Part shown: positions 47,492 to 55,541 of the stretch, piece after piece | How positions within the stretch are numbered: position 1 is the stretch's first letter | How the letters are laid out: every line of letters starts with the position of its first letter | Assembly (NCBI GenBank): GCA_016713765.1 | Contig: JADJON010000003.1 | Coordinates: 496,001-560,000 of the forward strand | Source: Bacteroidota bacterium | GTDB lineage: Bacteria; Bacteroidota; Bacteroidia; AKYH767-A; 2013-40CM-41-45 | Direction: 5' to 3' | DNA: 64,000 nucleotides | Program-made: the position numbers and the translations under genes | The notes under the pieces: generated by a model | What the model was told of the DNA's origin: nothing | Database searches by the model: none | What the model saw: only the letters and a program-made list of their open reading frames with translations

Positions 47492-48430
47492 TTATTTATC
47501 TGTCCAGTTTAACTCCAACTGTTCAAGCTTCACCTTGTCTTTTTGCCCGTGATTATGCTGGTCAATTTGGTCTGTGTCAAAATTGCAAACCAACGCTTCC
47601 ACAACAGTCCTCCTATTTTCAATGCTTCCCCCGTTATGATAAAAATGGTCTTTGGTCACAATATTGAACTTATTCCAAAACTTACTTATCATATCATTTT
47701 CTCTCCAGTCATTATGGTGCCAAGTCGAAAGAATGAATTTTGCTTTTGTTTCAGAAAGTAGGGTGAATAATATTTCTTCGTCTTGCTCTGTCCAGCCGTT
47801 GTAATAGTCAACGTGCCTGCCGTAATAAGGTGGGTCGCAATAAATAATGTCGTTTTCAGTCGCTAATGGTATAATGTCAGCAAACGATTTATTATGGAAT
47901 GTCCAGTTTGGTTCAGGTTGAATAATTTGAGAAACTGTCGCAACCTGATTGGTGATTTTTGTGATGTATGCTTGTGCAAAACGGTCAGGCTTTTTGCAAA
48001 AAGGAATATTCCAGTTTCCTTTGCTACCAAACCGCATCATTCCGTTAAAACCTGCCCTTGAAAGGAAAATAAAGTCATATGGTGAAAATTCGCCACCATT
48101 AAAGCGAGAACGAACTTTTAAGTAATGCTCATACCCGTTGTTTTCTGCTTCACTTAGATGTTTTCCTTCTTCTTCCAAATATTGTTTCATCAAAGGAGCA
48201 GAAATGGTTTTGTTCTGAACTCCTTTATAAAAGCCAATAATGTGAGGATTTGTATCATTTAAGATTGCCTTTTTAAATCCTGAATTAAATGCAACTACGC
48301 CAGTTCCTAAAAATGGCTCAATCCATTTTCCATTTTGGTTGGCAATAGTTACTAAATCCTTTATCCAAGGGATTAGTTTGGTCTTAATACCTTGGCTTTT
48401 GATTGGCGGTATGACAATTCTACTCTTCAT
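47492..48430 (-). CDS. Adenine-specific DNA methyltransferase, M.EcoRV-like (D12 class)
   Basis: 312 residues. Motif I WIEPFLGTGVVAF (residues 37-48) binds S-adenosylmethionine; motif IV DPPY is at 199-202. The whole chain follows M.EcoRV closely as I recall it (IPPIKSQGIKTKLIP, FCKKPDRFAQAYITKI, GRHVDYYNGW, STWHHNDWRENDM). M.EcoRV methylates the first A of GATATC, so that is the predicted target. It overlaps the endonuclease gene by 11 bp. AT-rich. The stop lies next to an attC-like site. Confidence 0.93.
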   Translation of the reverse strand: MKSRIVIPPIKSQGIKTKLIPWIKDLVTIANQNGKWIEPFLGTGVVAFNSGFKKAILNDTNPHIIGFYKGVQNKTISAPLMKQYLEEEGKHLSEAENNGYEHYLKVRSRFNGGEFSPYDFIFLSRAGFNGMMRFGSKGNWNIPFCKKPDRFAQAYITKITNQVATVSQIIQPEPNWTFHNKSFADIIPLATENDIIYCDPPYYGRHVDYYNGWTEQDEEILFTLLSETKAKFILSTWHHNDWRENDMISKFWNKFNIVTKDHFYHNGGSIENRRTVVEALVCNFDTDQIDQHNHGQKDKVKLEQLELNWTDK

Positions 48431-49283
48431 CTCCTTCTAAATCTTCATTAATTTCTTCCTCATTCATTTCGAGAATTTCGGCTTTATGTTCACGCAGTGT
48501 ATCTATTCCTTTACTCTTGTATTCTAAGTAGGTCTTTAGATTGATATATGGTCTTTTTATCTCAAGAGCTTTTGCCATATCATTTGTCAAGTAAAAAGTC
48601 CAGTAATCGTCATAAACTTCCTCTCCAAGTTCGGAAAAAACACCTTGTCCGTTTATTAGCTTCTCTAAATTGTTAACTGCACCTATGTTTTTCGTATTTC
48701 CACTTCCAGGACTTGCGGCTGCGATTTTATATTTTGGCTGTACAAAGAATTGAAAGTCTTTAATCACAGATTCAATACTTTCTATCTCATCTAAGCTATA
48801 AACTTCCTTTTCATTAGCTGATTCAGCTACTTGAGTATAAATCACGCCCAAAACCAAATGGCATTGATATTCTTGATAAGGAAAAGTGGTATTTTTTGTT
48901 GATTCTCGGTTTCTAAAATAGCCAGTAAATGCTCCCAAAGTCATACTCTTAATTTTATCCTTTGAGTCCTTAAAGGTGCTTTTGATGTCTACGGCAAATT
49001 TGTTGCCCGTTTCGCTACAGACAAATGAAAGGTCAGGATAGAAGTTTTGTTGTGCTGGAAGAATTAATTTAAGATTGTACTTTTTTGCGAACTTCTCAAA
49101 CTCAGGGATTAGTAATATCTCAATAACCTTTGAAACTACCTTTGTGTCAATAGAAATTGTATAAATGTTTCGGTATATGTCAATAAATCCTTTAACAATC
49201 CAATCTCCCTTTTCGGTGGCGATTATCTTGTTGTATTCTAAGACCTCTTCTTGTAATGCTTTTAAAAAATCTTCTTTTGTCAT
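48420..49283 (-). CDS. Type II restriction endonuclease, EcoRV-like
   Basis: 287 residues. The PD-(D/E)xK core is visible as NFYPDLSF (Asp84) and FAVDIKST (Asp99, Lys101), in EcoRV order and spacing (Asp74, Asp90, Lys92). The SPGSGNTKNIG segment matches the EcoRV recognition loop, and VFSELGEEVYDDYW matches its C-terminal part. It should cut GATATC bluntly. About 40 residues longer than EcoRV, mostly an acidic C-terminal tail (NEEEINEDLEGDEE). It starts 70 bp after the cassette boundary at 49362. Full length and probably functional with the overlapping methyltransferase. Confidence 0.92.
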   Translation of the reverse strand: MTKEDFLKALQEEVLEYNKIIATEKGDWIVKGFIDIYRNIYTISIDTKVVSKVIEILLIPEFEKFAKKYNLKLILPAQQNFYPDLSFVCSETGNKFAVDIKSTFKDSKDKIKSMTLGAFTGYFRNRESTKNTTFPYQEYQCHLVLGVIYTQVAESANEKEVYSLDEIESIESVIKDFQFFVQPKYKIAAASPGSGNTKNIGAVNNLEKLINGQGVFSELGEEVYDDYWTFYLTNDMAKALEIKRPYINLKTYLEYKSKGIDTLREHKAEILEMNEEEINEDLEGDEE

Positions 49284-49359
49284 CTGTCAAATTTACTAAA
49301 TTTTTGGTCGTTTTCTCTGTGAGTTGATGTCCGCACAGTTGCTTGGTAGCATTGGGCAT

Positions 49360-49483
49360 AACGGTTTCGGGCTTTGCGAAGGCGGGGCGTTTCAGCACTC
49401 ACTTTGCTACGAAGAACAAAGTTTGCCTTACTACTTTCCTGTCCTACGAAGCACTGCACCCCCGCTTTTGCAAAGCCCGTGTT
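49360..49483 (-). repeat. attC-like palindrome, 124-bp type (copy 2)
   Basis: AAC (49360) to GTT (49483). Outer arms CGGGCTTTGCG-AAGGCGGGG and CCCCGCTTTTGCAAAGCCCG pair over about 20 bp with two mismatches. The low-coordinate side is TGGGCATAAC, matching the other end of the restriction-modification cassette. The high-coordinate side is GTTACCAGCA, matching TGCTGGTAAC at 54655-54664. 49484-49672 is AT-rich with no gene. Confidence 0.65.
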
Positions 49484-49672
49484 ACCAGCATACCCTTCTT
49501 TTTCTGTCGTGCTGTGTCGGTGTCTGTCCGCTGTAAACTTTGTTGTCATGGCTTGCGTGTCGGGTGTTTTAATTTTTTTATTTAAGCGTTGGAAAAAATT
49601 TAAAATTCTTCTTGCGTGGCGAAAAAATACTCTCTTAAAAGCTTTGGTTCGTGGGCTGGCTTGCAGCGGTTT

Positions 49673-51097
49673 TTAAGAGTGTATTTTTTCTGCGTTGGCA
49701 TATTGTATTTCTTTTTCAATTCCATTTTCTACAAAGTCTTCAAAGTTTTTGTAAACTATTGTTTCAATATTCGGTCTGCTTAAAAGTTCCTTCAAGTTGT
49801 CCGCAACAATTTTGTCATTTGGGTCTGCGATAACAACTTTGCGAATTTTATGTGCATGTGTCAAAAGCTGTCTGTTGAAAGCATCTTCATTTCCTTTCCA
49901 TCCAATTAAGATTAGCGTTTCCACATGAGAGAAATAAAACTGCATGTTGTTAAAGTGTCGCAATGGCATTGTAAACTCGTCCTTGTCCCGATACGGAAGA
50001 AGCAATGCGGGATAGTAATTATTCAAGTTGTCACTGCCGATAATTTTCAGTTGCGATTTGTCAATGGTGTGTCTGCCTAAATGATGTTTATTGAGCGATG
50101 CTTCAAGTCCCCAAGTTGCCCAGTCAATCATGTTCACATGGTCGCCAAGCAACTCAAAGTAGAGATTGAAAAAATTCTTGTTGTTGTCAAACAGCCAGTC
50201 AGCCGTTTTGCCTCCAAACATCGAACTGTCGGGAAACTTCCAACCCCAATTCCATGAACCGTGCGGTTTGAAAAGACAAAAAGCATTTTCATTTATATTC
50301 ACATAATCGTCAAGCGAGGCAAGCGGTTGATTAAATTGCTCTGAAAGAAATGCGTCAAGAATGGTATCCTGATTGAATGAAACGAACGCAAATTTTTTGC
50401 ACGAATGATTTCCGTAATGATTTTTCACACTTGCTGCGTAAATCTTTTGAAGTTGGTTTGCCAACTTCGCATAAAGATTTTTGGCGAAATATTCTTCTGT
50501 TACTTTTTGCGAAATATCTCTCAAAAGTTCCTGCAAGTAATACTGAATGTTGATGTGCCGTTTCATTACGGCTAAGTTGTTTTCTTTGGAAATGTTTTTC
50601 CATTCCCGCTCAAACATTTCCTCAACGTCAGGATTGTCGCCTTGCAGAAAAGTGAGTGATTGTTTTACTCCTTTATATCGGCTATAATAATTTTTGAACC
50701 GTTTGTCAAATAAAGAAGGTCCTAAAGGCGGTCTTAAAACATCGCTTCTGAAATCTTCGCAATCGCTACCGTAAACGCAATTAGCCGATGCACCTGCACC
50801 AAACACAAACATTACTTTCCTGCCGTAATCTCCATACCATGTGTCGCTTTGCTGATGGTTGCCTTGCGGGTCAAAATTTTCTCCGTTAATTGTACTCTGA
50901 ACTGCTTCGTTTGCAACTACCCAACCGTATTCACAAATCTTTTCAATCGTTTTTTCAGAGTGAGGCAACTCTCGGTAGTCCTTAATTTTTGAAAACTGAA
51001 TAATAATAGTGTAATCCCGCAAGTGCAATTCATTCCACAATGCACCTGCATATACAACACCATATTTGGTATAAACATAAGTCATTCCGTTTCTCAC
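49673..51097 (-). CDS. SIR2-like domain protein, candidate phage-defence effector
   Basis: 474 residues. After an unrecognised N-terminal region (about 1-92) the chain has SIR2-like signatures: VMFVFGAGASAN (GAGAS at 100-104), FVSFNQDTILDAF (in place of TTNYD), KPHGSWNW (in place of KLHGS) and ILIGWKGNEDAFN. Such proteins bind NAD and in several defence systems degrade it on infection. It lies in a cassette array next to a restriction-modification system, which supports defence but does not prove it. No zinc-ribbon of classical deacetylase sirtuins is visible. The gene is in line with the protease gene, 56 bp downstream of it. Confidence 0.8.
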   Translation of the reverse strand: MRNGMTYVYTKYGVVYAGALWNELHLRDYTIIIQFSKIKDYRELPHSEKTIEKICEYGWVVANEAVQSTINGENFDPQGNHQQSDTWYGDYGRKVMFVFGAGASANCVYGSDCEDFRSDVLRPPLGPSLFDKRFKNYYSRYKGVKQSLTFLQGDNPDVEEMFEREWKNISKENNLAVMKRHINIQYYLQELLRDISQKVTEEYFAKNLYAKLANQLQKIYAASVKNHYGNHSCKKFAFVSFNQDTILDAFLSEQFNQPLASLDDYVNINENAFCLFKPHGSWNWGWKFPDSSMFGGKTADWLFDNNKNFFNLYFELLGDHVNMIDWATWGLEASLNKHHLGRHTIDKSQLKIIGSDNLNNYYPALLLPYRDKDEFTMPLRHFNNMQFYFSHVETLILIGWKGNEDAFNRQLLTHAHKIRKVVIADPNDKIVADNLKELLSRPNIETIVYKNFEDFVENGIEKEIQYANAEKIHS

Positions 51098-51153
51098 TTT
51101 AAGTGGCTTACAAATGTGTGTAACTATTGCGTTTGATTATTCATTGCCCAAAA

Positions 51154-53907
51154 TTATCGTGTCAATACTAACCGATGATTACTTGAATTATTATTAGTTT
51201 CAATTCGCAGGTTATAAACACCATCAGAATACTTGTCAAGAGCAAGAGTTTCAATATGTCCAGACGGTGTGTTGCGAATAAAATGATTATAAACTTGTCT
51301 GCCGGAAAAGTCATAAATTTCAATTTTTATATTGCTCTCCGTCCCTGTAAATTGAATATTAAGTAATCCACTCGAAGGATTCGGATAAATTGCAAAAAAT
51401 GAAGCATTGCTATTTTCGGCAATACCTGTTACTGTAACAGAAACGGAACTGGATTGATTGGAACAATTGTTTGAATTTGTAACAATTACATAATAATTGC
51501 CGGTCTGCTGTGCTGTATATGTTTGCTGATTAGCACCAGATATTATGTTCCCATTAAAATACCACTGATTGCCAGTAGCTGAACTTGATGTTAATAAATT
51601 TCCATTTACTGTTATCGTTGGGATAGGTGGATTAGAATTTACAGTTACTGTTTTTGAAGCAGACCATGGGCTAATAAATCCTTGACTGTTTGTAACCCTC
51701 ACTGAAAAATTACCTGCTGTCGTAACATTAATTGTTTGAGTAGTTGCATTGTTTGACCATTGGTAAGTCGGATATCCACTCGTTGCAGATAATGTTGCAG
51801 ATTGCCCTTGACAGAATGAAACAGTTCCCGCAGGTGAAATTGTCGGTTGTGGTGGTATTTTAGTTAGTAAGTCCTTTAATCCTTCATGTGCGTCAATTTT
51901 ACCCCAGCCCCAAGTATTACTACCATTTGCAGGAATTGTCCCGGTGTAGCTGTCAGTCCATGCATTATCTTTCAAAAGAGTTTTGGCTTGTGCAGGTGTC
52001 AAATTCGGATACGCTTGTAACCACAGAGCTAAAATACCTGTAACCATTGGCGAAGCCATTGAAGTCCCTTGCATTTTTGCAAACCACCAATTATTGGTTC
52101 CGTTTGTTACTCCCGAAACAACATCATTGCTGCTACTTGGATAATTGCTGTCAAAACGATTTACAGAGGATACAATAACATCTCCCGGGGCTGTAATATC
52201 TGGTTTTGTCCTGCCATCAGCAGTTGGACCTTTACTTGAAAAGTTTGCAATCGCACCATTAGTTGCTCCACTTGATTGGTTACTACCATTATAAGCAGTC
52301 CATGAACTTTTTGACGTGTATGCTCCAACAGTAATTATATTATTTCCCGTTCCGCCAATTTCACCAACGGTTGAATTGGTTGAACCATTAACCCAAGGAT
52401 AACCCTTGCCATAGTTTGTAAATTCTGCATGTCCAGGTGAACTTTGTATATCATCTGCCCACATTTTTGTTTGTGTATTATATGCGATAATTTCAATCAT
52501 AGCCCACCTGTAACTGTCATCTTGAGCAGTATGGTCAATTCTTACATAAGCTCTTGGCTTATTATTTAAGCCATTTATTTCTGTTGCAATAGTTACAGAA
52601 CATGCATCTGGCGAAAAAGTATCATCATCATATAATGTATATGAATTAGCAGTATTTGAACTTGCCGATATGTAAGGAGTCCAATCCTCAAAAGAATTTG
52701 AATTTGTATTGTATATATTTACAGCAACCCAAAAATTTTGACTTTGAACACCCCAAATATCTATACTGGTTTGCCCATTTGTTCCTTTTGATGAATAAGG
52801 AAATTGAACAAAGGAATATAATACTGTGTCGGAAGATGTATAGGATTTACCATAGTATAATGCCTTACTACCTTCGTTACCCGCTGCACCAACAAGTATT
52901 TTCCCTTGTCCAACCACTCCATCACAATATTGATCTAAAAACGAAGTCCCATCGTGTGGTCCAGTATGTTGCCCTAAACTCATATTAATGACGCAAGGTT
53001 TACCAACTGAGTTTGCATAGTTTATAATGTATGCAATTCCATCTGCCACAGAAGTATTATTTGTTGAACCTTTATATGCAACAAGAACAATATCGCTTTC
53101 TGGAGCAACTCCTATATAGGTGTTACTTGCACCCCCGCCTGCTCCTGCTGCAATCCCTGCCACATGCGAGCCATGCGAACCATTTGCACTACTTGTTTGA
53201 GCATTTAATATTGCTGTTTGTGTTGCTAATTCCCTTCCATAAGAAAATCCGCTTGGTGGCGTTCCTGTTCCATTTTGCTCCCAAACTCTTTTAATCCTAT
53301 AATTATTAGAACCTGTTCCGTCATAAAAATTCGGATGTGTATAATCAAAACCCCCATCAATAATGCCCACAACAACACCGTTACCTTTATACGATTGTGG
53401 TAATTGATTACCTTGATGAACCCAATCAACCCATGTTGCTGCTCGTGCTGCATCCATTAGAGGTTTAGCGGGTTCGCCAATCTGAATATACTTAACCGAA
53501 CTGTAATTAGAAATTGCAGCGATTTTCTCAATAGGAATTAAACCCGTAATAATTTCTCCTGACTGGCTACCAGATAAAAAACCTAATCCTGAAAGATCCT
53601 CTTGATTATAATTGTCTGAAACGACAATAAACGCATTTGCATAAAGCGTGTTGTTTATGTTCTTTAAGCCATATTTTTCAATTAATAAACTGTCCATATA
53701 ATTTCTGTTTCCAGAAATATTCTCTTGTGTTTTTAAATCTGTAATTAAAAACGCTGTAAAAGGTGAAATCCCTTTTGCCGAAAATTCAAGATTTGATTTT
53801 CTCGGTTCACCTTGCTTTTTTGGCAATTGAATTGGAGAAACAAAATTTTGGGCAATAGTTACATTGAATGTTACAATTGCTAAGAGAAATGTTAAGTGTT
53901 TTTTCAT
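51154..53907 (-). CDS. Secreted subtilisin-like (S8) protease with T9SS sorting domain
   Basis: About 917 residues from the ATG at 53907 (MKKHLTFLLAIVTFNVTIAQ signal peptide); an upstream in-frame start is rejected. Propeptide-like region at about 38-148; catalytic Asp184 (GIIDGGFDYTHPNF), His248 (GSHGSHVAGIAAG) and Ser616 (GTSMASPMV). Two Ig-like/PKD-type repeats follow the catalytic domain, and the end is a T9SS sorting domain (IYPNPSSGLLNIQF to LVLTR). The product should be exported and anchored or released. It starts 26 bp after a lipoprotein that resembles its propeptide. Confidence 0.92.
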   Translation of the reverse strand: MKKHLTFLLAIVTFNVTIAQNFVSPIQLPKKQGEPRKSNLEFSAKGISPFTAFLITDLKTQENISGNRNYMDSLLIEKYGLKNINNTLYANAFIVVSDNYNQEDLSGLGFLSGSQSGEIITGLIPIEKIAAISNYSSVKYIQIGEPAKPLMDAARAATWVDWVHQGNQLPQSYKGNGVVVGIIDGGFDYTHPNFYDGTGSNNYRIKRVWEQNGTGTPPSGFSYGRELATQTAILNAQTSSANGSHGSHVAGIAAGAGGGASNTYIGVAPESDIVLVAYKGSTNNTSVADGIAYIINYANSVGKPCVINMSLGQHTGPHDGTSFLDQYCDGVVGQGKILVGAAGNEGSKALYYGKSYTSSDTVLYSFVQFPYSSKGTNGQTSIDIWGVQSQNFWVAVNIYNTNSNSFEDWTPYISASSNTANSYTLYDDDTFSPDACSVTIATEINGLNNKPRAYVRIDHTAQDDSYRWAMIEIIAYNTQTKMWADDIQSSPGHAEFTNYGKGYPWVNGSTNSTVGEIGGTGNNIITVGAYTSKSSWTAYNGSNQSSGATNGAIANFSSKGPTADGRTKPDITAPGDVIVSSVNRFDSNYPSSSNDVVSGVTNGTNNWWFAKMQGTSMASPMVTGILALWLQAYPNLTPAQAKTLLKDNAWTDSYTGTIPANGSNTWGWGKIDAHEGLKDLLTKIPPQPTISPAGTVSFCQGQSATLSATSGYPTYQWSNNATTQTINVTTAGNFSVRVTNSQGFISPWSASKTVTVNSNPPIPTITVNGNLLTSSSATGNQWYFNGNIISGANQQTYTAQQTGNYYVIVTNSNNCSNQSSSVSVTVTGIAENSNASFFAIYPNPSSGLLNIQFTGTESNIKIEIYDFSGRQVYNHFIRNTPSGHIETLALDKYSDGVYNLRIETNNNSSNHRLVLTR

Positions 53908-53932
53908 TGTGATAATTTTTAACTGGTTATTA

Positions 53933-54403
53933 TTATTTTGATTGAGCCTTAGTTGAGATTTCAAAATATTCAATTCCTTTATCAGAAAGGAAATCGGGTA
54001 AAACATAAAGTGGAACATTTACAGTTACTATTTGCCCAGACGGTTGACCGAATGTAACTCCTGATTTTTCTAAATTTGATTTATCAAAATGTTCATTAGT
54101 TTTTATAAAGCCGCTTATCAAAAAAGATGTTTCATTGACTTGTTTAATATTGTATTCGTCAATAAGTTTTTTTGAAGGGGAAAATGTTTTCAGATTTTTA
54201 TTACTTTCTGAAAGTTCCTTTTCAAATTCATTTAGAAATTGTCTGGTTTTTGCAGATATGTTGTATGTTACTTGTAATGATTCCGTTTGGATGACTTTTT
54301 CATTTTTCTGGGTTGCGGTCTGCTTGGTTCCGTTACAGGAAAAGGTCACTGAAGTAATAAGTAAGAAGCAAACAAAAATTGTCCCAATAGATTTTCTTTC
54401 CAT
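53933..54403 (-). CDS. Lipoprotein resembling the propeptide of the adjacent subtilase
   Basis: 156 residues from the ATG at 54403 (MERKSIGTIFVCFLLITSVTFSC, lipobox Cys). The mature part lines up with residues 38-148 of the adjacent protease: KLIDEYNIKQVNETSFLISG with LLIEKYGLKNINNTLYANAF, QPSGQIVTVNVP with SQSGEIITGLIP, and GIEYFEIS with SVKYIQIG. A free propeptide module on a lipid anchor could inhibit the protease at the producer's envelope or help it fold. First gene after the cassette boundary at 54664. The function is inferred. Confidence 0.75.
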   Translation of the reverse strand: MERKSIGTIFVCFLLITSVTFSCNGTKQTATQKNEKVIQTESLQVTYNISAKTRQFLNEFEKELSESNKNLKTFSPSKKLIDEYNIKQVNETSFLISGFIKTNEHFDKSNLEKSGVTFGQPSGQIVTVNVPLYVLPDFLSDKGIEYFEISTKAQSK

Positions 54404-54654
54404 GTTAGTATATTTTGAGTGTTGATAAAATTTGGCTCTTTGGCTTTTGTGAAGCGTTGGATTGTGTGTCGGACAAAAGGCAATGTGCCAAATGTGAGGC
54501 TGCGAATTTAAAATTTTTCGTGCGGTGGAAAAAAAATTAAAACACGATGCGGTCGGCTTATCGTGTCGGAAAGTTGTCCGCACCATACGGTTAAAGAAAT
54601 TGACTGCTTGTATATGTCTCATCATTGTCAAGGTTGCACTGTCGTTTTTAGGGT

Positions 54655-54787
54655 TGCTGGTAACTCTATATTAAACGAAACAACCCTTCGCTTTATCCCT
54701 CTACTTTTTTCGATTGCACCCTAAAATACAAGTTTTTGAAAGATAAAAGAAGTACGTATTATCCTCAAAGGGGACTTCGCTTTATCC
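54655..54787 (-). repeat. Cassette-array edge: boundary TGCTGGTAAC and a 13-bp direct repeat
   Basis: TGCTGGTAAC (54655-54664) is the inverted partner of GTTACCAGCA at 49481-49490. Beyond it CTTCGCTTTATCC occurs twice (54686-54698 and 54775-54787). No palindrome of the attC type is present on this side. The position, upstream of the first cassette on its coding strand, is where an attI-like site would be; this is speculative. 54404-54654 holds no gene. Confidence 0.4.
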
Positions 54788-54875
54788 TCCTGGAAGCATG
54801 GCTTGGCGAAGGCGGTGATGGTTTGGGTTTGTGGTGGCGGCGGCTTGCTTGCAGGGAAAATACACCTGCAAGGGA

Positions 54876-55535
54876 TTAGGCAACCGGCGGATGCGCAAGG
54901 CCGAGATAGCGCTGCACCCACACCCCCGCCCGATAGCTCAAAAAAGTCCCCAGAAAGGCGGCCAGGACGTCTACGGTGTAGTGCACGTGTTGGAGGAGGA
55001 CGCCGATGGAGACGAAGCCTGTGCAGAGCAGGAGGTATTGGCGGGCGGTGCCTTTGGGGAGGGCGAGGTAGAAGGCGAGGATGGTGGAGACGTGGCCCGA
55101 GAAAAAGAGGTCTTTGGAGATGATGGTGCCGCCCGGCGTGAAGAGCTGCACGAAGGGCTCCTGGAGCGGGATGTAGCCGACGGGCGGCTCCAGTGGGATC
55201 AGGCTGAGGCTGAGGACCCGGAGCAGGTTCACGCCCAGGTAGGTCTGTATGGCCAACAACAGCCGGTCGGGCAAGGCCCGCAGCCGGGCGAGGCCCAGCA
55301 GCACGCCGGAATACAGGAAAAAGAAGACGACCCAGGAGACGTCGCGGCCCGGCAGCGTTTCCAGCAGCGGGTCGGACCAGCGGTCGCCCGTGCGGGCTTC
55401 GATGTAGCCGAAGAACCAATGAAAAAAGACGGGCATGGCCGCCAGCAAAGCGAGGCAGGCCAGGAACAGGTACCGGAACGCGGGCAGGCGCCAACGGCTT
55501 CTCCAGGCTTCCCGCAGCGGACTGTGCGCGCGCAT
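54876..55535 (-). CDS. PAP2/sphingomyelin-synthase-like membrane phosphotransferase
   Basis: About 219 residues, at least five membrane helices. The catalytic signature FFSGHVSTILAFYLA and HVHYTVDVLAAF resembles the PAP2_C (sphingomyelin synthase) branch, where two His and one Asp move a phospho-headgroup between lipids. Ser-Gly-His and His-Tyr-Thr-x-Asp are intact. Bacteroidota make sphingolipids, which fits but does not prove the substrate. A GTG at 55541 or the ATG at 55535 starts the gene directly at the stop of kmo, so they are coupled. Confidence 0.78.
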   Translation of the reverse strand: MRAHSPLREAWRSRWRLPAFRYLFLACLALLAAMPVFFHWFFGYIEARTGDRWSDPLLETLPGRDVSWVVFFFLYSGVLLGLARLRALPDRLLLAIQTYLGVNLLRVLSLSLIPLEPPVGYIPLQEPFVQLFTPGGTIISKDLFFSGHVSTILAFYLALPKGTARQYLLLCTGFVSIGVLLQHVHYTVDVLAAFLGTFLSYRAGVWVQRYLGLAHPPVA

Positions 55536-55541
55536 GTTCAC

